Below are positions 1 to 8,897 of a DNA stretch of 64,000 nucleotides, piece after piece. The first letter of the stretch is position 1; every line of letters begins with the position of its first letter. This stretch comes from CAIJMU01 sp035530275 (GTDB taxonomy: Bacteria > Spirochaetota > Spirochaetia > Treponematales > Rectinemataceae), in assembly GCA_035530275.1 (NCBI GenBank), contig DATKVC010000020.1, positions 150,422-214,421 on the forward strand. The letters run 5' to 3'. Both the position numbers and the translations under genes were made by a program. Under the pieces are notes generated by a model. The model made no database searches. It was not told where the DNA came from and was given only the letters and a program-made list of their open reading frames with translations.

Positions 1-180
1 AAGGCGATGACGTCCATGTCCTTTGTCCGACTACGGCGGTCGCTGCTGTGATGCTATTCGATAATGAAGTGATATCCATGGAGGCGAGCTTACACTCTTC
101 TTTTTTTTGCCTCGTTTCATGAGAAGCTGTCCGCGCCGACAAAGAGTTTAGTGCAGCTTTATTCATTCTAATAACAAGAC

Positions 181-213
181 TTGACAATTTGGGAATCTAA
201 TTCCAGAATTGTC
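181..213 (+). promoter_or_regulatory. Promoter-like sequence overlapped by a 31-bp dyad
   Basis: A perfect -35 hexamer TTGACA at 181-186 is followed after 16 bp by CAGAAT, a weak -10 box, which would start transcription almost at the ATG at 219. Positions 183-196 and 200-213 form an inverted repeat with 12 of 14 pairs matching around the centre CTA. This could be an operator or a hairpin. Upstream, 1-180 shows no convincing gene, only a run of T near 98-108. Confidence 0.4.
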
Positions 214-218
214 GTATC

Positions 219-1502
219 ATGATTTCCAGATTGGCGACAAGGCGCATTTCCGATCTCCTTGGCTACTTTCCGGCCCTCGTGCTGACGGGGGCCAGGCAAA
301 GCGGCAAGACGACCCTCCTCAAAACGGCCTTTCCGAACTACGGCTACGTCAGCCTCGACCTTCCCTCGGTCGCGGCCCAGGCCGAGGAATCGCCCGCGCG
401 CTTTTTCGCCGACAACCCGCCGCCCCGCGTCATCGACGAGGTGCAGTACGCTCCCGGCCTGTTCCGCCATCTCAAGGCCGAAATCGACCGCGAGCGCCAC
501 GCCATGGGCTCCTGGATCCTCACCGGGAGCCAGAAGTTCACTCTTATGAAGAGTGTTTCAGAGAGCCTCGCCGGACGCGCGGCGATCGTCGAACTCGAGG
601 GCTTATCGGCGGCTGAAATCGCCGGAAGCGGAGCCATTCCCTCGATCGAGGGTCTGATCCGACGCGGGGGCTTCCCGGAGCTCTGGCGCCTGCCGGATTT
701 TCCCGCCGAGGCCTTTTTCGGCGCATACCTTTCGACCTACCTCGAGCGAGATCTCAGGCAATTGCTCAATGTCGGCAATCTCCGCGATTTCGAGCGCTTT
801 ATCCGCGTGCTCGCGTCGCGTAACTCGGGCGAACTCGACCTCAGCGCCGTCGGCAACGCGGTCGGCGTCACTTCGAAGACGGCGGCCGCATGGCTTTCCG
901 TCCTCGAGGCCTCGAACCAGGTCTCCCTCCTCGAGCCTTGGCATGCCAATCTCGGCAAGCGCATCGTCAAGCGGCCCAAGGTTTATTTCCGCGACACGGG
1001 CTTCCTTTGCTGGCTCCTCGGCATCAACGCCCCCATCACGGCCGCGAATCCTTGGGCTGGCGCACTCTGGGAAACCTTCGCCTACGCGGAGATGCGAAAG
1101 GCGATAGGAGCCTCGGGCGCCAATCGAACAATCTATTACTACCGCGACAACAGGGCCACGGAGGTGGACTTCGTCGTCGCCGGAGAGGGACTTCGCCTTG
1201 TCGAGGCGAAGTGGACAGAGCTGCCCCGGCAGGCCGATGCCCTCGGACTTCGCCGCCTCGCCGCGGCCGGGGCGGCGAGCGGAGCCCCCGAGTTCACCGG
1301 CGCCAAGGGTTACGTGCTTTGCCGCACCGAGGTCGACTACCCGATCATAATGGATGGCGGCACTCCCGCCACGGTCAGCCCATCCGCGACGGGCCACGCT
1401 CCCAGTACAGCTCGCGTGCCCGCAGCTGCCGGCGCTTTCGAGGTCGAGGCTGTGGGGATAGGGAGTCTCGGCAGGATGCTGGGCCTTAAACAAGAAGGCT
1501 GA
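219..1502 (+). CDS. AAA ATPase with DUF4143 domain
   Basis: A 427-residue protein of the bacterial AAA_14/DUF4143 family. The Walker A motif GARQSGKTTLL lies near residue 25 and a Walker B-like segment (PRVIDEVQYAP) near residue 70. The C-terminal half has the DUF4143 pattern, including the GALWETFAYAEMRK and EVDFVV segments that resemble a PD-(D/E)XK-like fold. Members are widespread, often horizontally spread, and their cellular role is not settled. The gene stands alone behind a dyad-containing leader and is followed by a 155-bp gap before an unrelated gene. The start at 219 has no clear ribosome binding site, so the message may be leaderless. Family assignment is firm; function is unknown. 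Confidence 0.88.
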   Translation: MISRLATRRISDLLGYFPALVLTGARQSGKTTLLKTAFPNYGYVSLDLPSVAAQAEESPARFFADNPPPRVIDEVQYAPGLFRHLKAEIDRERHAMGSWILTGSQKFTLMKSVSESLAGRAAIVELEGLSAAEIAGSGAIPSIEGLIRRGGFPELWRLPDFPAEAFFGAYLSTYLERDLRQLLNVGNLRDFERFIRVLASRNSGELDLSAVGNAVGVTSKTAAAWLSVLEASNQVSLLEPWHANLGKRIVKRPKVYFRDTGFLCWLLGINAPITAANPWAGALWETFAYAEMRKAIGASGANRTIYYYRDNRATEVDFVVAGEGLRLVEAKWTELPRQADALGLRRLAAAGAASGAPEFTGAKGYVLCRTEVDYPIIMDGGTPATVSPSATGHAPSTARVPAAAGAFEVEAVGIGSLGRMLGLKQEG

Positions 1503-1577
1503 CCCGCATTTCTCACAGGCAAAATCGGGCTCGTCACGAGGATCGAAAGGCCTTTCTTTGTCGCAGCCTGCTCCGTC

Positions 1578-1607
1578 TCGACGCGTCACGACAAAATCGG
1601 CTAAAAT
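1578..1607 (+). promoter_or_regulatory. Putative sigma-70 promoter for the carboxyltransferase gene
   Basis: TCGACG at 1578-1583 and TAAAAT at 1602-1607 are separated by 18 bp and match the sigma-70 consensus at 4/6 and 5/6 positions. The predicted start of transcription is near 1614, giving a leader of about 44 bases that contains a GAGGAG ribosome binding site at 1643-1650. Confidence 0.45.
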
Positions 1608-1657
1608 GTCGATCTATTCACCCCGGGCCTAAAAACCGGGTTCCGAGGAGCACAATC

Positions 1658-3376
1658 ATGGCCACACCCCTTCTGATACGCGACCTCACCCTCCGCGACG
1701 GGCAGCAGTCCCAGTTCGCGACCCGCATGAATCAGGCCCAGGTCGACCGGGTCCTCCCCCTCTACCGCGACGCGAAGTTCTACGCGATGGAGGTCTGGGG
1801 CGGCGCCGTGCCCGACTCCGTGATGCGCTACCTCGACGAGAATCCCTGGACGAGGCTCGAGAAGATCAAGGAAGGCGTCGGCGGTGTGTCGAAGCTCACC
1901 GCGCTTTCGCGCGGCCGCAATCTATTCGGCTACAATCCCTATCCCGATTCGGTGATCGAGGGTTTCTGCCGCAACGCCGTGCATTCCGGCGTCGACATCA
2001 TGCGCATCTTCGACGCCCTCAACGACGTCAACAACATGAAGAGCTCCATCCGCTTCGTGAAGGAGGCGGGGGGCATGGCCGACTGCGCGATCTGCTACAC
2101 GGTCGACCCCCGCTTCAGCTTCGGCGAGCGCGTCAACGCCTTCCTCAAAGGGCAGAGGCTTCCGGGCAAACTGTTCACAATTAAATATTTCGTCGACAAG
2201 GCGAGGGAACTCGCCGCCCTCGGCGCCGACATGATCTCGATCAAGGACATGGCGGGCCTCATCGATCCGGAGACCGCCAAGACCCTGGTGCGGGCCCTCA
2301 AGGCCGAGGTCGGCATCCCGGTGGACCTCCACACGCACTGCACGCCGGGCTTCGGGGTGGCATCGACCCTGATGGCCATGGTCAACGGCGTCGACATTGT
2401 GGACGCTGTCATCCTCTCCTTTTCGGGGGGTCCCGCCGCGCCGGCCTGGGAGATCATCGAACTCTTCGCCGGGCGCTATGGAAGGCCCACGGGCGTCGAC
2501 GCGGCCGCCGTCGGGAAGATCGACACCCAGCTCCGCGCGATCCGCAAGGAGCTCGAGAAGTACGACCAGTACAAATCGAACCACCCGCCCATCCTCGACC
2601 TCTCGAAGCACGAGCTCCCCGCCGAGGACAAGGCCCTCTTCGACGACGCCCTCGAGGCCGCCGTCGCGGGTAAGGCCGACAAGGTCCTCGAGCTCTGCCA
2701 GAAGATCGAAAAAAGGTTCAACTACCCCGACCCGGACCATGTCGTGAAGACGGCCCAGATCCCCGGCGGCATGTACACCAACATGCTCTCCCAGCTCCAG
2801 GAGGCGAAGCTCGAGCATCACGTCGACGAAGTGCTCCAGCTCGTGCCCCAGGTGCGGCTCGATTGCGGTGTGCCGCCCCTTGTGACCCCGACGAGCCAGA
2901 TCGTCGGCGTCCAGGCCGTCAACTGCGTGATCGACCGCCACCAGGGCAAGCCCATGTACTCGAACGTCTCGAAGAATTTCTTCGAGCTCGTGAAAGGAGC
3001 CTACGGCGAGACGCCATGGCCGGTGAACCCGGAATTCCGGAAGAAGATCACCGGCTCGCCCGAGGAGATCCCCTACGACACCTCGAAGTACGCGCGCCAA
3101 CCCAATCCCGAGCTACCGCAGTTCGGGGGAGCCCGCCTCGCCGCGAACGACAAGGAGGAGCTCCTCCTCGAACTCTTTCCGAGCGTCGCCGAGAAATTCC
3201 TCAAGGGTCAGCGCAAGAGGGAATGGGATGCGGCCCACCCCGATGAAGCCGCGGCGAAGGCGGCCCAAGGCGCCGGGGCAATTGCCAGGACGGACGAAAT
3301 CCCCGAGCCGGCCCTGCCGGCCCGCTACCCCACTCCCTTCTGGGAGGAGGAGCTCAGCCTTGCGATGGAGGCCTGA
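1658..3376 (+). CDS. Biotin-dependent carboxyltransferase subunit (PycB/OadA/5S type) lacking a biotinyl domain
   Basis: A 572-residue carboxyltransferase of the pyruvate carboxylase subunit B, oxaloacetate decarboxylase alpha and transcarboxylase 5S family, which moves a carboxyl group between carboxybiotin and a keto acid. The N-terminal TIM barrel shows TLRDGQQS, the IFDALNDVNN loop, a metal-binding LHTHCTPG motif and the KDMAGL segment with the conserved lysine. The conserved PYC_OADA region follows to about residue 470. The C-terminus ends in PTPFWEEELSLAMEA with no AMKM biotin-attachment motif, so it must use a carrier protein encoded elsewhere. No carboxylase, carrier or membrane decarboxylase subunit is adjacent. 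Exact substrate direction cannot be decided here. Confidence 0.85.
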   Translation: MATPLLIRDLTLRDGQQSQFATRMNQAQVDRVLPLYRDAKFYAMEVWGGAVPDSVMRYLDENPWTRLEKIKEGVGGVSKLTALSRGRNLFGYNPYPDSVIEGFCRNAVHSGVDIMRIFDALNDVNNMKSSIRFVKEAGGMADCAICYTVDPRFSFGERVNAFLKGQRLPGKLFTIKYFVDKARELAALGADMISIKDMAGLIDPETAKTLVRALKAEVGIPVDLHTHCTPGFGVASTLMAMVNGVDIVDAVILSFSGGPAAPAWEIIELFAGRYGRPTGVDAAAVGKIDTQLRAIRKELEKYDQYKSNHPPILDLSKHELPAEDKALFDDALEAAVAGKADKVLELCQKIEKRFNYPDPDHVVKTAQIPGGMYTNMLSQLQEAKLEHHVDEVLQLVPQVRLDCGVPPLVTPTSQIVGVQAVNCVIDRHQGKPMYSNVSKNFFELVKGAYGETPWPVNPEFRKKITGSPEEIPYDTSKYARQPNPELPQFGGARLAANDKEELLLELFPSVAEKFLKGQRKREWDAAHPDEAAAKAAQGAGAIARTDEIPEPALPARYPTPFWEEELSLAMEA

Positions 3377-3427
3377 TAAGCCCCGTAGGCCGCGCAAAGG
3401 CGTGCCCCGCATCGAGGAGGCTACCTT

Positions 3428-4183
3428 GTGACGCGGTCTGCCCTGTTTCGCTTCGCCTTCAGGACGACCATCCCCGTCCTCCTCGGCTATTCGACGATAG
3501 GCCTCGCCTACGGTCTCCTCCTCGCCACCTCGGGCCTGCCCTGGTGGCTGGCGCCCCTGTCGAGCGTGGTCATCTACGCGGGCGCCGCCCAGTTCATGTC
3601 CATCCCCCTTCTCGTAGGAGGGGCGGGGGTCGCGGAAATCGCAATTCTTACCTTCCTCGTCAACGCGAGGCACCTCGTCTATGGTCTCTCCCTCATCAAG
3701 CCCTTCGGCGAGGCGAAGAGGGTCAGACCTTATCTCGTCTACGCCCTCACCGACGAGACCTACGGTCTCCTCACGACGGTCAAGGCTCCGGAAGGCGCCT
3801 CCGGCGCGGCCTTCTACGGGCTCGTTTCCGCCCTCGACCAGTCCTACTGGGTGCTGGGTTCGCTCGTGGGAGCCGTGGCCGGCAGCCTCGTGCCCGCCTC
3901 GTGGACGGCGGGGATGGACTTCGCCCTCACCGCCCTCTTCATCGTCCTCCTCGTCGAGCAGATCAAGAGCTCGCCTAAGGCGGCGCCCTACCTCGTCGCC
4001 CTCGCGGCCTCGATCATCGCCCTCGCGATAGCGGGGCCGGACCGTCTCCTCGTCATCGCGATAGTGCTCGCCATGGTCGGCATGCTGGCGCTCAAGCCCT
4101 TGCTCGACAGAGGCGCGAAGAATGGGTCGGGAAGCGCGAGCGGAGCCGAGCGCGAGGAAAGCCATGGGGAGGGCAGAGCGTGA
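3428..4183 (+). CDS. azlC: AzlC family branched-chain amino acid exporter, large subunit
   Basis: A 251-residue membrane protein of the LIV-E/AzlC family, which with AzlD exports branched-chain amino acids. It starts at a GTG preceded by a strong GAGGAGG site ending at 3420. The N-terminal region has the family-typical segment with GLAYGLLLATSGLPWW followed by YAGAAQF, and about seven hydrophobic segments. The hydrophilic tail after residue 230 is rich in charged residues. The stop codon overlaps the GTG start of azlD (GTGA at 4180-4183), indicating translational coupling. Confidence 0.88.
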   Translation: MTRSALFRFAFRTTIPVLLGYSTIGLAYGLLLATSGLPWWLAPLSSVVIYAGAAQFMSIPLLVGGAGVAEIAILTFLVNARHLVYGLSLIKPFGEAKRVRPYLVYALTDETYGLLTTVKAPEGASGAAFYGLVSALDQSYWVLGSLVGAVAGSLVPASWTAGMDFALTALFIVLLVEQIKSSPKAAPYLVALAASIIALAIAGPDRLLVIAIVLAMVGMLALKPLLDRGAKNGSGSASGAEREESHGEGRA

Positions 4184-4530
4184 ACGCGAACATCCTCAAT
4201 TCCCTCGTCGCGATCTTCGCCGCCGGCCTCGTCACCCTCGCCTGCAGGGCGACACCCTTCATCCTCTTCGGCTCGGGCCGCATTCCTCCCTTTCTCGATT
4301 ATCTCCAGCGTGCGATGCCGCCCATCGTCATGACGGTGCTCGTGTTCAATTCGTACAAAATGCTTTTCCCCAAAGGGCCTTCCTGGAATTTTGCCGCCTC
4401 GCCCATGGATGCCCTGGCCCTCCTCCTGCCGGGAGTGATCGCCGCCCTTCTGCAATTCTGGAAGCGGAACGCCCTGCTCTCCATAGTCGGAGCCACGGCC
4501 CTGCACATGATCATGACGAGGCTCGCGTGA
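4180..4530 (+). CDS. azlD: AzlD family branched-chain amino acid exporter, small subunit
   Basis: A 116-residue protein with four hydrophobic segments and the AzlD pattern (RATPFILFG near residue 27, LPPIV-like PPIVMTVLV near 46). It is the partner of AzlC in the two-component LIV-E exporter. It begins with GTG inside the azlC stop and its own stop at 4528-4530 overlaps the GTG start of the next gene, so azlC, azlD and the downstream GGDEF-EAL gene form a tightly coupled operon. Confidence 0.85.
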   Translation: MNANILNSLVAIFAAGLVTLACRATPFILFGSGRIPPFLDYLQRAMPPIVMTVLVFNSYKMLFPKGPSWNFAASPMDALALLLPGVIAALLQFWKRNALLSIVGATALHMIMTRLA

Positions 4531-6425
4531 CCACGGTCGCCTCGCTCGCGATCGGCGCCTCCGCCATGGCATCTGCCGGTGCGGCGCTCTGGCTCTATCA
4601 CCGAGGTCGCCGATCGCAGACTGATGAAGCCCTCGCCTTGCCCCGTTTCGAGGCTCTGCGAAGACTCCCTCCGGTCGCCTGGATAGTCCTCGACTTTCTC
4701 GACGACGGTGTCGTCATAGCCGACGAATCCGGCAAGATCGGCTTCTGCAATCGCAGTGCGAGGGAACTCATCGGCTTTGACAGACACGATGCGGGACGGA
4801 ACATCGCCGAATTCTTCGATGCGCCGGTCGACGATGCGCAGTGCTCCTCCTGGAATTTCAGGCTTCCCCGAGATACTGGGGACCGCAGGATCGAGGCCAG
4901 AAAGCGACGCCTCGGAGGCGGGGGCTTTCGAGGCCTCTCGGTCTACGCCTTGCGCGATGTCACCGAGCGACTGGCGGCCGAGGAGAATCTCCGCGCGGCC
5001 AACGAGGGACTCGAGCGGAAGGTGACCGATCGCACCGCAGAGCTCCTTGCGATGAACGAGAAGCTCAACGATGAACTCGTGAGGCGGAGAGATACGGAAA
5101 AGCAGCTTTCGTACTTCGCCCTCCACGATCCCCTCACGGGACTTCCCAACCGGAGCCTACTCGTCAATCGCCTCGGTCAGGCCCTGGAACTCCGCCGGCG
5201 AGAGGCCGACCCGACCTTCGCCCTCCTCTACATCGATTTCGACGACTTCAAGTCCATCAACGACAGCTACGGCCACGAGGCGGGCGATCTCTTTCTCAAG
5301 GAGGTCGGCGCGAGGATGACGCGAGCGGTTCGGACAGTCGACACCGTCTCGCGTCTCGGCGGCGACGAGTTCGTCATCCTCCTCGATCGGGTGCGCGGCG
5401 AGGATGAAGCCGACGAGGTCGCTTCGAGGGTGAGCCTCGAGCTCGCCATACCGCTCAAGCTCGGTTCCGGCTCTGTCGTACCTTCGGCGAGCGTCGGCCT
5501 CCTCGTCGCCGGCGATGAGCACCGAAGCCCCGAGGACCTTCTCCGCGACGCCGATCTCGCCATGTATCGGGCGAAGTCTTCAGGCAAGAACAGTCGAGTC
5601 ATCTTCGCGGCCGAAATGCGTCACGCGGCGATGGAGCGGATGCGCCTGACCAACGATCTCAAGACCGCCCTCGTGGAAGGCGGGATCGAGCTCCATTTCC
5701 AGCCGATCGTGCGACTCGGGAGCGGCGAGCTCGTCGGCTGCGAGGCCTTGGCGCGCTGGCGGCACCCGACCATGGGGGATGTGCCTCCCGATCGCTTCAT
5801 CCCCGTGGCCGAGGAGGAGGGGCTCATCGTTCCCCTCGGCCGCTTCGTCCTCATGGAAGCAGCGCGGACGGCGGCGGCCATGCGCGACAGCGGGAAAGGC
5901 GGGCTTTTCATCGCCGTCAACGTCTCGGCGCGACAGCTCGTCGAACCTGACTTCGCAGAGGTCCTCGTCGCTGCCGTTCGTCGCCACGGTCTTCCCAATT
6001 CAGCCCTTCACCTCGAACTCACCGAGAGCGCGATTGTTGAAAATCCCGAAAAAGTCCTGCCACTCCTTCAGAGCCTCGTCGATAGGGGCTTCTCGGTCAA
6101 GTTGGACGATTTCGGGACGGGCTATTCCTCTCTGGCCTATCTCCATCGCTTTCCGATCAAGACCATCAAGATAGATCGCGGCTTCGTCGCCTCACTCGGC
6201 ATCGCCGGGGGCGACGACGCGGGGGAACGAATTCTCCGCGGCATCATTTCCCTCGGCCACGAACTCGGCAAGGACATCGTCGCCGAGGGGATCGAGACCG
6301 CGAGCCAGGGCAAGACCCTCGAGTCCTGGGGCTGCGACCTCGGCCAGGGCTGGCATTTCGGCCGGCCCATGTCGCGCGAGAAGTGGCTCGATCACCTCAG
6401 CGGGATTGCTCCCGAAGCGACCTGA
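4527..6425 (+). CDS. Membrane-anchored PAS-GGDEF-EAL cyclic-di-GMP protein
   Basis: A 632-residue signalling protein. The GTG at 4527 overlapping the azlD stop is chosen over longer in-frame extensions that would run through azlC and azlD. Residues 5-25 form one transmembrane segment; a PAS domain spans about 45-150; a coiled coil leads to a GGDEF domain (DPLTGLPNR, then GGDEF) and an EAL domain from about 375. The diguanylate cyclase motif is intact and has an RTVD inhibitory I-site five residues upstream. The EAL domain keeps CEALARW, ELTES, DDFGTGYSSL and AEGIET, so both synthase and phosphodiesterase activities look possible. Its coupling to amino acid export genes is unusual. Its end overlaps the convergent oxidoreductase gene by 29 bp. 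Confidence 0.9.
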   Translation: MTTVASLAIGASAMASAGAALWLYHRGRRSQTDEALALPRFEALRRLPPVAWIVLDFLDDGVVIADESGKIGFCNRSARELIGFDRHDAGRNIAEFFDAPVDDAQCSSWNFRLPRDTGDRRIEARKRRLGGGGFRGLSVYALRDVTERLAAEENLRAANEGLERKVTDRTAELLAMNEKLNDELVRRRDTEKQLSYFALHDPLTGLPNRSLLVNRLGQALELRRREADPTFALLYIDFDDFKSINDSYGHEAGDLFLKEVGARMTRAVRTVDTVSRLGGDEFVILLDRVRGEDEADEVASRVSLELAIPLKLGSGSVVPSASVGLLVAGDEHRSPEDLLRDADLAMYRAKSSGKNSRVIFAAEMRHAAMERMRLTNDLKTALVEGGIELHFQPIVRLGSGELVGCEALARWRHPTMGDVPPDRFIPVAEEEGLIVPLGRFVLMEAARTAAAMRDSGKGGLFIAVNVSARQLVEPDFAEVLVAAVRRHGLPNSALHLELTESAIVENPEKVLPLLQSLVDRGFSVKLDDFGTGYSSLAYLHRFPIKTIKIDRGFVASLGIAGGDDAGERILRGIISLGHELGKDIVAEGIETASQGKTLESWGCDLGQGWHFGRPMSREKWLDHLSGIAPEAT

Positions 6426-7506
6426 GGTACTGCGGCGCCATTCCGCCGCCGATCCCCGGGCTGCCGTCGAAGGATTCGACACCGAGCTCGCGCAGCGCCC
6501 TCGAAGGCCATCCGGGATTGCGTAGGAGTTCCCTACCAAGTAGTACGAGATCGGCCTTGCCCTCTTCGAGGATGGCCTCGGCCTGCGCGGCTTCGGTGAT
6601 GAGTCCCACCGCGGCCGTGGGAAGGCCCGCGCCGTCTCGAATGGCCGCGGCGAAGGGCACCTGGTAGCCGGCCCCGATAATTACCTTCTGTGTTGCGACG
6701 AGTCCTGCCGAAGACACGTCGACGAGGTCGACGCCCCTCTCCTTGAGGAGGCCGCACAGCGCGACGCTCTCGGGAACGTCCCAGCCCCCCTCGGCCCAAT
6801 CCGTGGCCGAAAGCCTCACGAAAAGCGGACGATCCGTCGGCCAGACCTTCCTCACCGCGTCGACTACCTCGAGGAGGAGCCTGCCGCGATTGGCGAAGGA
6901 GCCGCCGTATTCGTCGTCCCGTCTGTTCGAGAGCGGCGAGAGGAATTGATGGAGGAGATAGCCGTGGGCGGCATGGAGTTCGACGAGATCGAAGCCGGCG
7001 GCCAGGGCCCTCCGAGCAGCCGCGGCGAAGGCGTCGACGATGTCGCCCAACTCGGCCTTCGAGAGGGCTCGCGGAACGGCTTCGCCATCCTTGAACGGCA
7101 AGGCGCTCGGGGCGACGCATTCCCAGCCGCCCTGCGACGGCGACAACTGGGCTCCGCCTTCCCAGGGCCTCGCGCCCGATGCCTTGCGACCCGCGTGCCC
7201 GAGCTGGACTCCGATCGCCGCGCCTTGGGCCTTCACGAAGTCGACGACCTTGCGCAGGGGGACTATCTGCTCGTCCTTCCACAGGCCGAGATCGTGGGCG
7301 GAGATCCGCCCCCTGGCCTCGACCGCCGTCGCCTCGACTATGATGAGGCCGAGACCCTGCGCGGCGCGGGAGCCGTAATGGACGAGGTGCCAGTCGCCGG
7401 CCAGGCCGTCGACCGCCGAGTACTGGCACATGGGAGGCATGGCGATCCTGTTCCGGAGCCTGAGGCCGCGGAGCGCGAGGGGGGAGAAGAGTTTCGGTGG
7501 CTTCAT
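6397..7506 (-). CDS. NADH:flavin oxidoreductase of the old yellow enzyme (YqjM-like) family
   Basis: A 369-residue FMN-dependent ene-reductase. It has the YqjM-type N-terminus (NRIAMPPMCQYS, with the redox-tuning Cys), the HLVHYGSRA segment, QLGHAGRKAS, the active-site HAAHGYLLHQFLSPLSN stretch and the YGGSFANR motif. Such enzymes reduce activated C=C bonds with NAD(P)H in the cytoplasm; the natural substrate is usually unknown. The gene is monocistronic or follows the histidine kinase operon by 118 bp. Its 3' end overlaps the opposing GGDEF-EAL gene, so the two may interfere antisense. Confidence 0.9.
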   Translation of the reverse strand: MKPPKLFSPLALRGLRLRNRIAMPPMCQYSAVDGLAGDWHLVHYGSRAAQGLGLIIVEATAVEARGRISAHDLGLWKDEQIVPLRKVVDFVKAQGAAIGVQLGHAGRKASGARPWEGGAQLSPSQGGWECVAPSALPFKDGEAVPRALSKAELGDIVDAFAAAARRALAAGFDLVELHAAHGYLLHQFLSPLSNRRDDEYGGSFANRGRLLLEVVDAVRKVWPTDRPLFVRLSATDWAEGGWDVPESVALCGLLKERGVDLVDVSSAGLVATQKVIIGAGYQVPFAAAIRDGAGLPTAAVGLITEAAQAEAILEEGKADLVLLGRELLRNPGWPSRALRELGVESFDGSPGIGGGMAPQYLRSLREQSR

Positions 7507-7624
7507 GGTTCCATGATGGCACGAGCGGAGGTCTCCGCCAAGCCGGGCCGCGAATGCCTATCCTACTTGCCGCCAATCGCCAGTATTCGGGCAGCCCGAC
7601 GATAAATCCTCGCGAAGCCCGACG

Positions 7625-8875
7625 TCAGGAAGCCCCAAGGGGAAAGTCCACCTCGAAGGAGCTACCGCCCCTGCATTCGAAGCGCAACTCACCCCCGAGC
7701 CTCGCCACCATCGACGCGATTATCGAAGTGCCTAGGCCCGGCGAGGAGGATGGCCAGGTCATGCCAATGCCGTCGTCCGCCACCGACAACCGACCGCGAC
7801 TCCCCTGCTTCGCGAAGCGGAGGTGAATCTTGCCCTGCCTTCCGCCCGGGAAGGCATATTTGATTGCATTTACCGCCAGTTCGTTCATGAGGAGGCCGGC
7901 CGGCTGCGCCAGTTCGAAGCTCAGCTCCGCCTCGTCGAAGGATCTTTCGATTCCTATCCAGGGATAAACGGGAAGGCCGCGGCTGACGACTTCGAGATAG
8001 TCGCCGAATGCGATCTTCCCCAGCCTGCCGTCATGATGGGAAAAGAGATCGTGGGCGGCCGTTATGCACTGGATGCGTTCGCGGAGGGCGCCGAGATGGG
8101 CGAGGGTCGCGGCGCTCTGGGTCGTTCCTTCTTCGAGGGAGATGAGGCTGTCGATGAGTGCGAGATCGTTCTTGATTCTGTGGGTCATCTCGCGGAGGAG
8201 GATGCCCCTTTCCTCGACCGAGGCGGCGAGGGCGGCGTTGAGCCTCGTGGCGAAGAGGTAGATCAGGCCGATGGCGATGAGCGACACATCGAGAAGAGCG
8301 ATCGCCTGGAGCCAGGTGTCCCAGGGCATCCCGCTCAGAATCGACACCGTGTAGCCTTGCGCGAGGATGAAGAAGATCCTTACGACTTGGCTCCCCGCCA
8401 TCACGAAACCGAGGACCGCGAGAATGATCGAAGCCCCTCTCTCGCCGACCTTCGATTTCAGGACGACGAGGGAAAAGGCCGACGAGAAGACGCAGACGAA
8501 CAGGGAGTACTGCAGGGTCCGCAGCACCATCTGATCCTGTCCGAAGGTGAACCAGAAATTCCAGACCAGGCTGACGCCGATGATGAGAAGGATGCCCCTC
8601 CACCTCGGGCGTCTTCCCTGCAAGGCCCTGATGCCTTGAATGAGGACGAGGAAGAATGCGTGCACGAGGCTATTGAAGGTGAAGATGTACACGTAACGGG
8701 GAAACAGGTCCTGCAAAGCGAATGAGATCGTGGCCACGAAGAGATAGGAATAGGCCGCGGCCCAAAGGGCGAGGGCCGTTTGCCTTGGTTTCGCCGTGAA
8801 ATGGATGGTCCAGAGGAGGATGGTGACGGCGAGGACGAGGAGGGTGTAGGAGGCGACTATCGTTCGCAATTGCAT
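7625..8875 (-). CDS. Membrane-bound sensor histidine kinase, HisKA_2/HWE type
   Basis: The ATG at 8875 gives a 416-residue protein and sits 22 bp after the amidohydrolase gene; a longer frame would run into that gene. The first 230 residues hold about seven transmembrane segments in a 7TM sensor arrangement. A phospho-acceptor region follows with EMTHRIKNDLALIDSLI, the HisKA_2 pattern, where His is the likely phosphorylation site. The C-terminal ATPase domain has the N box (LMNELAVNAIKYAF), DDGIGM and GLGTSII. No response regulator is adjacent, so its partner is encoded elsewhere. It is probably cotranscribed with the upstream amidohydrolase. Confidence 0.87.
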   Translation of the reverse strand: MQLRTIVASYTLLVLAVTILLWTIHFTAKPRQTALALWAAAYSYLFVATISFALQDLFPRYVYIFTFNSLVHAFFLVLIQGIRALQGRRPRWRGILLIIGVSLVWNFWFTFGQDQMVLRTLQYSLFVCVFSSAFSLVVLKSKVGERGASIILAVLGFVMAGSQVVRIFFILAQGYTVSILSGMPWDTWLQAIALLDVSLIAIGLIYLFATRLNAALAASVEERGILLREMTHRIKNDLALIDSLISLEEGTTQSAATLAHLGALRERIQCITAAHDLFSHHDGRLGKIAFGDYLEVVSRGLPVYPWIGIERSFDEAELSFELAQPAGLLMNELAVNAIKYAFPGGRQGKIHLRFAKQGSRGRLSVADDGIGMTWPSSSPGLGTSIIASMVARLGGELRFECRGGSSFEVDFPLGAS

Positions 8876-8897
8876 GGATATTCCGATCCCGCATCCA

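Noticed and set aside
7507..7624. Terminator or small RNA between the flavoenzyme and kinase genes
   Set aside because: No stable stem with a T run was seen.
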